In this document: in pieces, positions 25,672 to 43,089 of the stretch
How the letters are laid out: each line of letters begins with the position of its first letter
Numbering within the stretch: the first letter of the stretch is position 1
Assembly (NCBI RefSeq): GCF_000982955.1
Contig: NZ_KQ058810.1
Coordinates: 1-64,000 of the forward strand
Direction: 5' to 3'
Origin: Micromonospora sp. HK10
GTDB taxonomy: Bacteria > Actinomycetota > Actinomycetes > Mycobacteriales > Micromonosporaceae
DNA length: 64,000 nucleotides
Notes under the pieces: generated by a model
Seen by the model: the letters and a program-made list of their open reading frames with translations, nothing else
What the model was told of the DNA's origin: nothing
The model's database searches: none
Made by a program: the position numbers and the translations under genes

Positions 25672-27141
25672 ATGGCGAGGACGACGGGCACCAAGGCGCA
25701 GCGTGATCACGTACGCCAGACACTGGCCGGTTTCGGAGCGACACCCACAGCCATCGCGGGCGAGCTGCAGCGCCGCTTCGGGCTGCGCCCCCGGGATGCC
25801 TTCCGCCAGGCCCATGGTTGGACCCAGGACGCGGTAGCCGAGCGGCTGAACGCCAAAGGAAACGGTTCGGCGACGTTCACCGGGGCGCGGATCAGCGACT
25901 ACGAGCGGTGGCCCTTCGGGGGTCGTCGGCCCACCTTGGGCGCCTTGAACGCACTGGCGCAGGTCTTCGGTACCGAACCGAGCAGTCTGGTCGACCTCGA
26001 CGACCTGACCGCTATGCCGGAAGCAGACCGAGTGGTGCTGAGCGGCAGGAGCGTCGCCCCGATGCCGGCACCATCGGTCGCATCCTCAGCACCGCCTGGC
26101 GCGACGGCTGAGCCGCTGCGGTGGGACCTGGGCGCTCTGCAGGACGAGACGGAACTGGTGATAGCGATGGCAGAACGCACGGCGAGCTTCGGCGCATGGG
26201 CGCAAGCCTCCAACGTCGGGCCCTTCACCCTCGACGATGTCGCCGCCTCCACCCGCAGGATCGCCGTCGACTACCTGACCGAGCCGCCCGTCGTCGTCTA
26301 CGCGCGGGCCGGGCTCCTGGCCGACCGCGTATTCCGCCTTCTGCAGACCGGGCGTCAGAACCCTGATCAGTCTCGGGAGCTCTACACCTGGGCGGGCTAC
26401 CTCTGCACACTGCTCGCCTGGATGGCCGGCGATCTCGGCCACCCGGCGGCGGCCGAGTCCCAGGCACGCACCGCCTGGATGTGCGCCGAGACCGTCCGCG
26501 ACAACACCCTCCGCGCCTGGGTTCTCTCCACGATCAGTAAGACCCACCTGTGGGAGCGGCGGTTCGAAGACGCGGCCAACGCCGCCGTGCGCGGCTACGG
26601 CCATGCCGCCGAAGGCAGCGCGGCGGTCATGCTGGCGTGCCAGGAAGCGGACGCGTGGGCGGAGATCGGCGCCGTCGAGCCGGCACGGGCAGCACTGCAA
26701 CGGGCCGAGGAGGCCCGCCAACAGGCAAGCCGCGACCCGGTGGGGGGCCTTCTGGCCTGCGGCACGGTACGCCAACACAACTACGCTGGATCAGTGCTGC
26801 TCCGCATCGGCGAGGCCGCCAACGCCATCGAACATGCCGAGCACGCCCTGACGGAAGCCGCCGCGGATCCCTCGATCGCCTACGGCACGCTCGCCCAGAT
26901 CCGCATCTGGGCCGCCGCAGCACATCTCAAAGCCGGCAGCCTCGACGGCGCGGTCTCGGTCCTGTCGCCGGTGCTCGCTCTGCCACCCGAACAGCGGCTC
27001 GACCCGCTGGTGCACCGCCTGCGTGGCGTCGGGCGCAACATCGCCGGCAATCCGTCACTGCGCGCGAGCATTGAGGCCCGCAATGTCCAAGCAGCCATCA
27101 CCGAGTTCTGCGCCACCGGCGCCGCCCGGCAACTTCCCTGA
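25672..27141 (+). CDS. XRE-family DNA-binding protein with TPR-like C-terminus
   Basis: A 489-aa protein. Residues about 40-105 form an XRE helix-turn-helix (RDAFRQAHGWTQDAVAERLN, then ISDYERW). The remaining 350 residues are Ala-rich helical repeats resembling TPRs (for example YTWAGYLCTLLAWMAGDLGH, AALQRAEEARQQA). This is the layout of many actinomycete regulators that bind a small peptide or protein partner. The ATG at 25672 follows an AGGAGG site. The 2H phosphoesterase gene starts 13 nt after its stop and is probably co-transcribed. Confidence 0.8.
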   Translation: MARTTGTKAQRDHVRQTLAGFGATPTAIAGELQRRFGLRPRDAFRQAHGWTQDAVAERLNAKGNGSATFTGARISDYERWPFGGRRPTLGALNALAQVFGTEPSSLVDLDDLTAMPEADRVVLSGRSVAPMPAPSVASSAPPGATAEPLRWDLGALQDETELVIAMAERTASFGAWAQASNVGPFTLDDVAASTRRIAVDYLTEPPVVVYARAGLLADRVFRLLQTGRQNPDQSRELYTWAGYLCTLLAWMAGDLGHPAAAESQARTAWMCAETVRDNTLRAWVLSTISKTHLWERRFEDAANAAVRGYGHAAEGSAAVMLACQEADAWAEIGAVEPARAALQRAEEARQQASRDPVGGLLACGTVRQHNYAGSVLLRIGEAANAIEHAEHALTEAAADPSIAYGTLAQIRIWAAAAHLKAGSLDGAVSVLSPVLALPPEQRLDPLVHRLRGVGRNIAGNPSLRASIEARNVQAAITEFCATGAARQLP

Positions 27142-27154
27142 ACCTGGAGAACCC

Positions 27155-27787
27155 ATGGCAGTCCCGCACGCCACCGATATCCGTGATCACTGGTACTGGC
27201 GACCGGGTTGGGGCATCGGCTCCCGCTTCTACACCTGGCACATCACCTTTGACGGACAGCCCGAGGTCGAGAAGCTCGCTGACCAGTACCGGTCCCTGCT
27301 GTCCTCGCAGCCCAGCCTCGACGTCATTCCGAACCGATGGCTTCACCTCACGATGCAGGGCATCGGCTTCGTCCAGGACGTCGCCACCGACGACGTCGAC
27401 GCCATGGTGGCCGCCGCCAGTGACCGCTGCTCGCGCCTGTCACCCTTCAAGCTCACCATCGGCACCCCCCACGTCGATCCTGAGTCCATCCAGATCGCTG
27501 TCGACCCGATCGAGCCCGTGCGGCAACTCCGCGCCGCCATCCGTGCCGCCATCGCCGACGTCTGGGGCCAGGACCGCGTACCCGAGGCCGCCGACCCCTA
27601 CAACCCTCACCTCAGCCTTGCCTACACCAACACCGACGGTCCCGCGGCGCCGCTCATCGAGGCACTCTCCTCCGCTCCGAAGATCAGCGCGGATGCCCTG
27701 ATCACCTCGTGCCAGCTCATCGTCCTCAACCGGGACGAGGGCATGTACGTGTGGGAACCGTACGCCACCGTAGAACTCGGATCCTGA
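27155..27787 (+). CDS. 2H phosphoesterase (2'-5' RNA ligase family)
   Basis: A 210-aa protein with the two His-x-Thr/Ser motifs of the 2H superfamily: WLHLTMQGIGF (about 63-73) and NPHLSLAYTN (about 149-158). These enzymes act on 2',3'- or 2',5'-phosphodiester bonds in RNA or cyclic nucleotides. The ATG at 27155 has a CTGGAGA ribosome site; an in-frame start further upstream lies inside the regulator gene. It is the last gene before the defence island, and 2H enzymes of this class are also known as phage anti-defence or RNA-repair factors; its role here is unknown. Confidence 0.75.
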   Translation: MAVPHATDIRDHWYWRPGWGIGSRFYTWHITFDGQPEVEKLADQYRSLLSSQPSLDVIPNRWLHLTMQGIGFVQDVATDDVDAMVAAASDRCSRLSPFKLTIGTPHVDPESIQIAVDPIEPVRQLRAAIRAAIADVWGQDRVPEAADPYNPHLSLAYTNTDGPAAPLIEALSSAPKISADALITSCQLIVLNRDEGMYVWEPYATVELGS

Positions 27788-28682
27788 ATCCTGTTGCTGA
27801 CATCCGCCAGGCGACCGCCGATACTGGCTTGCGGACGCGTTGCCGCATGGGCGCGGTAGTCATGCACTCTGCGATGGCAAAGCTGGGATAGCCAGGACCG
27901 TCACGCCAATGCCGTCGCCGTAGAGCCGGCCGAGCGACCCGGCGGCAACCGATGTCGCCGGATGGCGAACGAAGACCTGGCATCCGCTCGCCCAGAATGA
28001 CAATTATGGCTACATCGACGAGCAGCCCCTGCCTACAGCAAGGTGAGGTATCGCGCGGCGGCTAAGGTGTTGAGCTCGGCGCTCTTGGGCAGAAATTGAC
28101 GTCGGCGCGGAAGGCCCAGTTCGGGTGGGTTGCCGGATTCGTTGTACTGGCACGTGGCCAGTCGGCGCTCCCGTGCGTCGGTTAGCAGGTCTGGCGCGTG
28201 ATCGGCGTGGTGTGGCGGCCTGAGTGCGGGTAACTGACCCAGCGGACCAGGTGTAGCACGTGGCGTCGGGCCCAGGCGCGCAGGAGCTGGATGACCGAGG
28301 GGCGGCCGTCGGGGTCGAGCATCCGCCTATTCCGGATGCCTCCCGTGAAGCCACTCTCGCTGTCTGTGCCCACGGCTGACCCGCGAGCAGGTGGCGTCGA
28401 CTAGCAACATGACATCTTGGCGTGCACCGCGTCCCATTTGCCGACACCGGAGCCGGCGTCCTGTCCGGCTCCTCGAGGGCCTGCTTCTCGAAGGACTACC
28501 GGGCGCTGCGGACCGGGAGCGAGGGGACGCGGCGGTAGCTGAGAGGGCGCAGATGCTTCACCGGGATTAGCCGAGTCTCGCCGACCCGCGCCGATCTTTA
28601 ACGCTCCCTGTCCTCCGTGATACGTTCTTGCCGCGTCTGACGAGGGCGTGAGCGACAGCCCATCTGCGCCCTGTGGAGCCGA
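27788..28682. other. Gap at the left edge of the defence island
   Basis: Nearly 900 nt. The open frames here (for example 145 codons on the minus strand) are Arg/Ser/Thr-rich and unlikely. On the minus strand a short stretch reads LDPDGRPSVIQLLRAWARR, which could be a remnant of a lost gene. A possible promoter for the BREX operon lies at 28597-28626. No integrase, transposase or copy of the tRNA-Val 3' end was seen by eye. Confidence 0.45.
28597..28626 (+). promoter_or_regulatory. Candidate promoter of the BREX operon
   Basis: TTTAAC (28597-28602), an 18-nt spacer and TACGTT (28621-28626) form a plausible but weak -35/-10 pair, with the -10 fitting the actinomycete TANNNT pattern. It lies about 57 nt upstream of the HTH gene start. 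The call comes from inspection only. Confidence 0.35.
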
Positions 28683-28892
28683 ATGATGAACGAGCACGAG
28701 CCCTGGGTGTCGGTGGAGGAGGTTGCGAAGCACCTTGGCATTGCCAAGGACACGGTCTACCGCTGGATCGAGTCGAAGTCCCTGCCTGCGTGCCGGGTGG
28801 GCCGGTTGTGGAAGTTCAAGCTCTCGCAGGTCGATGCTTGGATTGAGGCGGGTGGAGCGGCCGACTCGGACAACGAGAAGGTCGAGCCATGA
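28683..28892 (+). CDS. Excisionase-like helix-turn-helix protein, first gene of the BREX operon
   Basis: A 69-aa single-domain HTH_17/MerR-like DNA-binding protein: VSVEEVAKHLGIAKDTVYRW (about 10-29) is the helix-turn-helix, followed by a wing with LPACRVGRLWKF and a recognition-type helix SQVDAWIEAGG. Proteins of this type bind DNA and act as excisionases or small regulators. A GTGGAG ribosome site precedes two adjacent ATG codons (28683 and 28686). Its stop overlaps the brxE start (ATGA), so it is translated with the BREX genes and probably controls them. Confidence 0.8.
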   Translation: MMNEHEPWVSVEEVAKHLGIAKDTVYRWIESKSLPACRVGRLWKFKLSQVDAWIEAGGAADSDNEKVEP

Positions 28893-29497
28893 GCATGTTC
28901 GATGTCGAGAACCTACCGACAGGGAGTGAACGAGCGCCGATTCCGATGTCGGACATCGACGCGGCGCTCACCTCCCAGCTCGTGGTGGCGTGGGCGGGCG
29001 AGACGGGGGAAGAACGCGGGCTTGGTTGGTGGCGCTCCGACCTCGTTTCCGAGTACGGGGGCGAGGATCTGTTCCGCCGGCTGTTGCCGGGCACCTGGCG
29101 CTGGGCTGTGCTTCAGGGCGCGAGAGAGGCTGCCCGACGGATGGACGCGGACTTGCGGCGCCAGGACCACGACCCTGACCGAATCGTCTCGCTCTTCAGT
29201 CTGGGTTTCGAGCTGGACGAGCGTATCGAGGAGCGCTTCCAGGATCTGAAGCGTTCGGGCCGCGCGCCGGACGAGGCGCTACCGGGCCTAGCGGTTGTCA
29301 GTGACGGCTGGTGCCGGGATCAATTCTGGGACTGGGTCGTCGGCCACGGTGATGCTGATGCGGCGGCTTCACCGGTCGGACGGCGACTCAAGGGGAACCC
29401 TCCGACCGCCTTGGATCAACGGGTGCGGAAGCTCGTCGCGGGGCTCGCCCCAGCGGCCGATACCTACCCGCTTCCCCACTACAGGAGAGCATCATGA
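28889..29497 (+). CDS. brxE: BREX type 6 protein BrxE
   Basis: A 202-aa soluble, acidic, Trp-rich protein. I identify it as BrxE from its position directly before brxA in a type 6 gene order and its size; features such as GLGWWRSDLVSEYGGEDLFR (about 45-64) and FDLGF-like VSLFSLGFELDERIEERF fit the small helical protein expected. No catalytic motif is seen. BrxE is the marker gene of type 6 BREX and its biochemical role is unknown. It is coupled at both ends by 4-nt overlaps. Confidence 0.75.
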   Translation: MSMFDVENLPTGSERAPIPMSDIDAALTSQLVVAWAGETGEERGLGWWRSDLVSEYGGEDLFRRLLPGTWRWAVLQGAREAARRMDADLRRQDHDPDRIVSLFSLGFELDERIEERFQDLKRSGRAPDEALPGLAVVSDGWCRDQFWDWVVGHGDADAAASPVGRRLKGNPPTALDQRVRKLVAGLAPAADTYPLPHYRRAS

Positions 29498-30279
29498 CGG
29501 GCCGCCCACGAGAGGCGACGGAACTGCACACGCGCCTCTCCAAGTGTGCCCTCGAGCTCGATGACTCGCGAGCCTTCTGGGCGCACGCCGACGAGACCAC
29601 CAACGTGAACGCCCAGCGGGCCTTCGACGAGTACTGGTTTGGCGCTAGGAGTCTGGCGCGCGTCGAGGTGCTTCTCACCAACATGCGTGCCCGATTCAGT
29701 GCGTTTCCGTCGGCGCTCGCCGTGCTCCACAGCTGGCAACACATGTCGCCGGACACGCGCAGAGCCATCTGCCACTGGCACCTGCAACTCACCGATCCTT
29801 TCTATCGGCGATTCACGGGAGCGTATCTGAACGAGCGTCGCTCTGGGCCTCGGCCCGAGGTGACTCGCGATCTCGTCGTCGCCTGGGTCGGAGAGCAAGG
29901 GCCCGGCCGTTGGACGATGTCGATGCGAATCCAGTTCGCCAGCAAGTTGCTCTCCGCGGCGTACTCGGCTGGTTTGGTCGCCTCGAACCGCGACCCTCGC
30001 CCGGTCGGTCTGCCGCGTGTGCCGGACGAAGCGCTCGAGTACCTCATGTACTTGCTGCGTGAAACGGAGTTCGAGGGAAGTCTCCTCGATAACCCGTACA
30101 CGAGTTCGGTCGGCTTGGAGGGCGCCATCCTTGAGGAGCGCTTGCGCGGGCTCCCTGGGCTCGCTTTCAGGCGGCAGGGTGACCTCATCGACTTCGGCTG
30201 GAGGCAGCGCGACTTGCGGATGTGGGCCGACGTCAACCTCCGCAGTGACGAGTCGAGCCTGGCTGGAGCTGCACTGTGA
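29494..30279 (+). CDS. brxA: BrxA (DUF1819-like BREX protein)
   Basis: A 261-aa protein assigned to BrxA from family-like segments such as ETTNVNAQRAFDEYWFGARS (about 33-52), LLTNMRARFSAFPSALAVLH and WHLQLTDPFYRRFTGAYLN (about 95-113), and from its place between brxE and brxB. Known BrxA proteins are small, helical, DNA-binding proteins needed for protection in some systems, without an enzymatic active site. It starts inside the brxE stop (ATGA) and ends overlapping the GTG of brxB. No odd features are seen. Confidence 0.85.
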   Translation: MTGRPREATELHTRLSKCALELDDSRAFWAHADETTNVNAQRAFDEYWFGARSLARVEVLLTNMRARFSAFPSALAVLHSWQHMSPDTRRAICHWHLQLTDPFYRRFTGAYLNERRSGPRPEVTRDLVVAWVGEQGPGRWTMSMRIQFASKLLSAAYSAGLVASNRDPRPVGLPRVPDEALEYLMYLLRETEFEGSLLDNPYTSSVGLEGAILEERLRGLPGLAFRRQGDLIDFGWRQRDLRMWADVNLRSDESSLAGAAL

Positions 30280-30910
30280 CTCTTCCCCTGTTCCAACAGA
30301 CTCCTCTACAAGAGGCGTTCGCCGCGCTGCGGCGAGATCTCATCCATGAGGACGGCCCGCGTATCAGCACGATGCGCAACTATCGCTTCGCGATCATGCA
30401 GTACGACCCGCCCGATGAGTTCAAGCTCCGTGGCGAAGTGCAGCGCTTGACCGCAGACCTCGTGGCGAACGGCTGGATGGTCATTTCGATCAGCCTTGAG
30501 AAGCTTCTTCTCGACCGTGTCAGAGCGCAGGGCTTGGAGTGGGTCGACCGTGTCGTGCAGATGGAAGAGCGCATGGCCGGGATCGAACCGGAGCGCGGGT
30601 TGAACTACCTGAAGTCGAAGCTTTCGCCGCTCATCGAAGGGCCGGACGGGATCGCGGCGGACTGCAGCCGCCTGATCTGCGAGTACGCCGACAAGCACCC
30701 GGACACCGTTGACCGGACGGTGGCCCTCATCGGGCGCGCGGGCGCGCTGTATCCCTTCATTCGATCATCAGCCCTTCTTCGTCACCTCGACGGCAGGACG
30801 CGAAATGTGCCGGTGGTCCTGCTCTATCCCGGCGAGCGGCGAGGCCCGACAGGGCTTTCGTTCATGGGCATTCTCAATCCGGACAACGACTACCGGCCTC
30901 GGATCTATCC

Positions 30911-30914
<4 letters not shown>
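30276..30914 (+). CDS. brxB: BrxB (DUF1788-like BREX protein)
   Basis: A 212-aa protein. The C-terminal VPVVLLYPGERRGPTGLSFM followed by GIL...DYRPRIYP (about 178-212) is the typical DUF1788 ending, and the N-terminal ISTMRNYRFAIMQYDPPDEF is the usual beginning. BrxB is an essential core BREX subunit of unknown enzymology that associates with the other Brx/Pgl proteins. It starts at a GTG overlapping the brxA stop by 4 nt and ends in ATGA with brxC. Confidence 0.9.
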
Positions 30915-34543
<3,629 letters not shown>

Positions 34544-34556
34544 CCGGAGGACGACC

Positions 34557-38845
<4,289 letters not shown>

Positions 38846-38849
<4 letters not shown>

Positions 38850-41767
38850 CGACGGCATCAGCAACCCTGCCATCGACGGCGGGGCTCGGCGGCCCCGTGT
38901 CTGCGAGCCTCGAGGCGGACCTGCGCTCGTGGGTGCGCCGGCAGGGCGTGGTCGTGTGGCTTGACCAGGCCGGGCACTACGGAGGGTTCGTCGACCGCCT
39001 CAGGGCACTGCGTGACTCCGGTGCGCTGCCGTACGAGGTCCACGCCTTCCGAGGCAGCCACCTGTCGCTGATGATGGCGCTTGACGGGGTCGCTGCCGGA
39101 ACCGAGAAGGTGCCGCTGGTCATCCACCTGCCGGGCTTCACCGAGGAGACCGTGCGCAGCACGCCGCTCTACGAGCTCTACGCGGCCGGGGTGCGGTACC
39201 GGAAGGCGCTCGACACCCTCATTACCGAGGCCGCCGCGGGACGGGTGCGCCCCGATCAGATCGCTTCGTTCAAGGCGCAGCCCGACATGACGCTCGCGGG
39301 GGCCGACGCCTGGCTGAGTGCACTCCTGGACGACGCCGAAGGCGGCATCGCAGCACAGCTCCGGGCGATGAGACCAACGGCCGTGTTCGACGATCTGCTC
39401 ACCGGGGGATTCGTCGCGGAACGCATCGGCCAACTCGACGACGAGGATGCCCTCTGGGAACGTCTCGCGGCGTGGGTCGGCCTCCCGGGCTACTGGCGCG
39501 ATACCACGCTTCCACCCTCGCGGCCGCGCGCCGAGGATGTGGCGTTCGCCGCCGCGAGCTGGGCGCTCTGCGTGGAGTACGTGGACGATCTGAAACGTGC
39601 GCCCGTTGGCACACATCTCGCTCAGGCCGCAGACCTGCCGCGGCCGGTCATCGAGACCTGCCGCGCCGTGGCGGCCCATCTCCGGGAGCGCCACGCGGGC
39701 TTCTACCAGCGGACGGCCGACGAGACAGAGGCCCTGCTCGCCGACGAGGTCGAGGCGGCCCGGGCCGAAGACCTCGGCAAAGTCGACACGTTCCGGTTCG
39801 AAGAGGACAAAGTCCTCAAGGCTGCGTTGGCAGCCCTCGAGCGCGCGAACTACGACCTCGCTACTGAATGGGCCGAGCTGCGCGTGGACACCACGCCCAC
39901 AAGCGCCTCGTTCTGGCTTCGAGACGATCCCACGAGGCAGTCCGCCTGGCAGCTCGTCCGCGACGCGGCCCGTCTCGGCCAGACCATCGCGCATGCGGGC
40001 GAACGACTGGGGGTCGGCGCGAGTGATGGCCTCGAATCCGCCGTGAGCGCCTACGTGGAGCGCGGCGCCGTCGTCGATCAGGCGCATCGGCAGCTCGAGC
40101 AACGGCGGGTGGCCTTGCTCTACCCGCAACTGCCCGAGTTCGAGTCCCTGCGGACGCGCCTCGACGGGATGCGCCGCGCCTGGCGCGTGTGGGCCGATGC
40201 TTGGGCGCGCGAGTTCAATGCGCTCTGCAAGGCACATGGCTTCCTCGCAGACGCTTCGCTACAGCAGCGGACTCTCTTCGACGAGGTGGTCAAGCCGCTG
40301 ACCCAGGAAGCCGGAACGACCGCATACTTCGTCGTCGACGCCCTGCGGTTCGAGATGGGCGAGGAGCTCTACCGCCAGCTGGAAGGCACCCCAGCCACCA
40401 CCGTGCTGCTCAAACCCCGGCTTGCCGAGCTCCCCACCGTGACCGAGGTGGGCATGAACGTGCTGGCGCCCGTCGAGAAGAACGGTCGTCTGCACGTTTC
40501 GATGGCGGGCGACACCGGAGGGGTTCAGGGCTTTCAGACAGGCGAGTTTCGTGTGTCTGACCCTGAAACGCGCAAGCGTGCCATGCACGACCGAGTCGGC
40601 GGTGGGACGTGTCCTTGGCTCACCCTCGACGAGGTGGTCAGCCGCGACAGCACCTCGCTCAAGCGCTCGGTCGCCCAAGCACGCCTGGTCGTCGTACACA
40701 GCCAGGAGATCGACAACGCCGGCGAGAAAGGTGTCGGCCCCGCCGTGTTCGACCACGTCATGCAGAAGCTTCGCGCCGCTTGGCGTCTGCTTCGAGATGC
40801 GGGCGTGCGTCGTTTCGTCTTCACCAGCGACCACGGCTTCCTCTTGCTGGACGACAGTGCCGCATCCGCCCAAGCCCATGGTCGTCGCATCGATCCGAAA
40901 CGAAGGCATGTCTTCTCGCCCGTGGCGGCGGATCACGCGGGAGAGGTCAGGGTCGCGCTGGCGAACCTCCGCTACGAGGGGGTGAACGGGCACGTGATGT
41001 TCCCGGAGACCACGGCGGTCTTCGATACCGGCCGGCGGTCCATGAGTTTTGTCCACGGCGGCAACAGCCTGCAAGAACGCGTCATCCCGGTGCTGACCGT
41101 GGTGCATCGCACGGCGGCCGGCGGGAGCAGCGTGCAGTACGGCATGAAAGCCGAGGCCAGCGAGGGCGTGGCTGGGATGCACTGCATCGAAGCTAAGGTC
41201 GAGGTTCTCGAGCAGCGGTCGTTGGACTTCGGAAGCCCAAGGGATGTCGAGCTTGCGCTGCGGGTCCCTGACGTCGAGGGCGTTCAGGTCGAGCTTTGCC
41301 AGACACGCGGCAAGGCGCGGATCGCGGGCGGCGTGGTCGTCGCGACCGTCGGTGAACGCTTCGAGCTCTTCTTCCGACTCTCCGGAGCCGTCGACGCGCG
41401 GGCGCTCATCGAGATCCACCATCCGAGCGCTGTGGCGGACGTGGTGCCGTGCGTACCGGATGCGCGCTTCGCGGTCACGGCGACGCGGGCGCCATCGTCA
41501 CCACCGCCCGCACCAGCAGCGAGCGTCGGGGCGGGCAGTGCGAGCTGGCTCGAGCAGTTCCCCGAGGCGGGGGTCCGGCAGGTGTTCGAGCACTTGGCGG
41601 CGCACGGCACGGTCACGGAGAACGAGGCCGCCGCGATGCTGGGCGGTCCGCGTGGCCTGCGGCGCTTCGCCATCCAGTTCGAGGCGTATGCCCAGAAGGC
41701 CCCCTTCGACGTGCGCATCGCCGTCGTGGCCGGAGTGAAGCGATACGTACGTGAGGGAAGCGGATGA
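38846..41767 (+). CDS. pglZ: PglZ, BREX alkaline-phosphatase-superfamily protein
   Basis: A 973-aa protein with the PglZ domain: TAYFVVDALRFEMGEELYRQ with metal-binding Asp498, and FVFTSDHGFLLLDD with Asp662-His663. The N-terminal part (about 1-450) is helical and probably the partner-binding half. PglZ proteins are predicted metal-dependent hydrolases of the alkaline phosphatase fold and are essential for BREX defence. It starts with a GTG overlapping the pglX stop (GTGA) and ends overlapping brxD. The C-terminal Pro/Ala-rich stretch (about 870-900) is a linker to a small helical end domain. Confidence 0.92.
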
Positions 41768-43089
41768 GCACACTGACCCAGAAGGACGTCGAGCACGTCT
41801 TCGAGTCGCTACGCAAAGGCCTCGTGCCCGAGCGGGGAATCGACGCGTTCGCCGTCGGCATCGAGAAGCAACGCGGAGAACTGCATCGACAGCTGGAGCT
41901 CGCGAAGAGCGGCGAGGGCACCGTCAAGTTCCTCCGCGGCGGCTACGGTTGCGGCAAAACGTTCATGGCGCGCCTTGCATTGCTTGATGCGCAGGCTCGG
42001 GGATTCGCGACCAGCTTCGTCGTGGTATCCGACAATGATCTCAAGTTCCACCGATTCGACGATGTGTATCGCAAGGTGCTGACCGAGCTCGGGACCGCGT
42101 CGTGCTCACGAGGAGCCCTGAGCGACGTCCTCGACAGGTGGATTGGCCGCGTGGAGGAAAGCCTCGTCGCGGCCGGAGAGGACGACTCGGACCCCGCCTT
42201 CGACGCCAAGGTGCAGAAGCGCCTCGACGAAGACTTGGCGGCCATGACGGGCGGTCAAGCGCCCCAGGACTTCGTTCGCGTCATTCAGACCATCTTCGAG
42301 CTGAAGCAGAAGGGTGACGTCGCGGAGGCAGGAGCTCTCATCTCCTGGCTGTGCGGCAGCGGCAACGTCGCCGCATCGGCCAAGAAGGCTGCAGGCATCA
42401 AGGGGGACATTGAGAGCCGCGATGCCCTCGACTACCTGCGGGGAGTGCTCGAGATCGTGAAGGCTGCCGGGTACGCGGGGCTCATCATTGTCATCGACGA
42501 GGCCGAAACCATCCTCCGCATGCGCTCGGACTCGCGGCACAAGTCGCTGAACGGGATTCGGCAGATTGCCGACGCAGCTGGCAGCTATCCGGGCATGGCG
42601 TGGGTCTTCACGGGCACCCCGGAATTCTTCGACACGCGGCATGGCGTTGCTGGCCTCGCCCCGCTTCACGACCGGATCCGTTTCCTGAAGCAGGGCCGCT
42701 TCGCCAGCTTGCGACAGGCCCAGCTCGAGCTTGTCCCCTTCGACGCCGATCGGCTTCGGTCGGTCGCCCTTCGTCTTCGTGAGCTGTTCCCCACGTCGGA
42801 CCGTGGCCGCCTCGACCAAAAGATCAGCACGGCCTTCGTGGAGCGGCTGGTGGCGGAGGTGACCGCGGGCTTCAAGGGCGACGTCGGCGTGGTCCCGCGC
42901 CAGTTCCTGCGCGAGTTCGTCACCCAGCTCGACCTGGTCGAGGAACATGCGGACTACGAGCCCATGTCTGAGTACGGGTTTCAGGCCAAGGAGCTCAGCA
43001 CTGAGGAGCAGTACGTCCTTTCCGGCGCTCGACTCGTCGACCTCGATGACGAGGCGGACGGGTTGGTGCCGACCGAGGATGTGTGGTGA
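41764..43089 (+). CDS. brxD: BrxD, BREX ATP-binding protein
   Basis: A 441-aa P-loop ATPase. Walker A is RGGYGCGKTFMARLAL with Lys65, and Walker B is GLIIVIDEAETILRM with Asp245-Glu246. A later sensor-like segment, PGMAWVFTGTPEFFDTRHG (about 276-294), fits the AAA+-type fold of BrxD. BrxD occurs in type 2 and type 6 BREX together with the helicase BrxHI, and they probably work as a pair. It starts at ATG in a 4-nt overlap with pglZ and ends over the brxHI start. Confidence 0.9.
   Translation: MSTLTQKDVEHVFESLRKGLVPERGIDAFAVGIEKQRGELHRQLELAKSGEGTVKFLRGGYGCGKTFMARLALLDAQARGFATSFVVVSDNDLKFHRFDDVYRKVLTELGTASCSRGALSDVLDRWIGRVEESLVAAGEDDSDPAFDAKVQKRLDEDLAAMTGGQAPQDFVRVIQTIFELKQKGDVAEAGALISWLCGSGNVAASAKKAAGIKGDIESRDALDYLRGVLEIVKAAGYAGLIIVIDEAETILRMRSDSRHKSLNGIRQIADAAGSYPGMAWVFTGTPEFFDTRHGVAGLAPLHDRIRFLKQGRFASLRQAQLELVPFDADRLRSVALRLRELFPTSDRGRLDQKISTAFVERLVAEVTAGFKGDVGVVPRQFLREFVTQLDLVEEHADYEPMSEYGFQAKELSTEEQYVLSGARLVDLDDEADGLVPTEDVW

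Noticed and set aside
28010..28447. A 145-codon minus-strand frame left of the BREX operon as a transposase remnant
   Set aside because: Ser/Arg/Thr-rich sequence without DDE or other motifs; not enough to call a mobile element.
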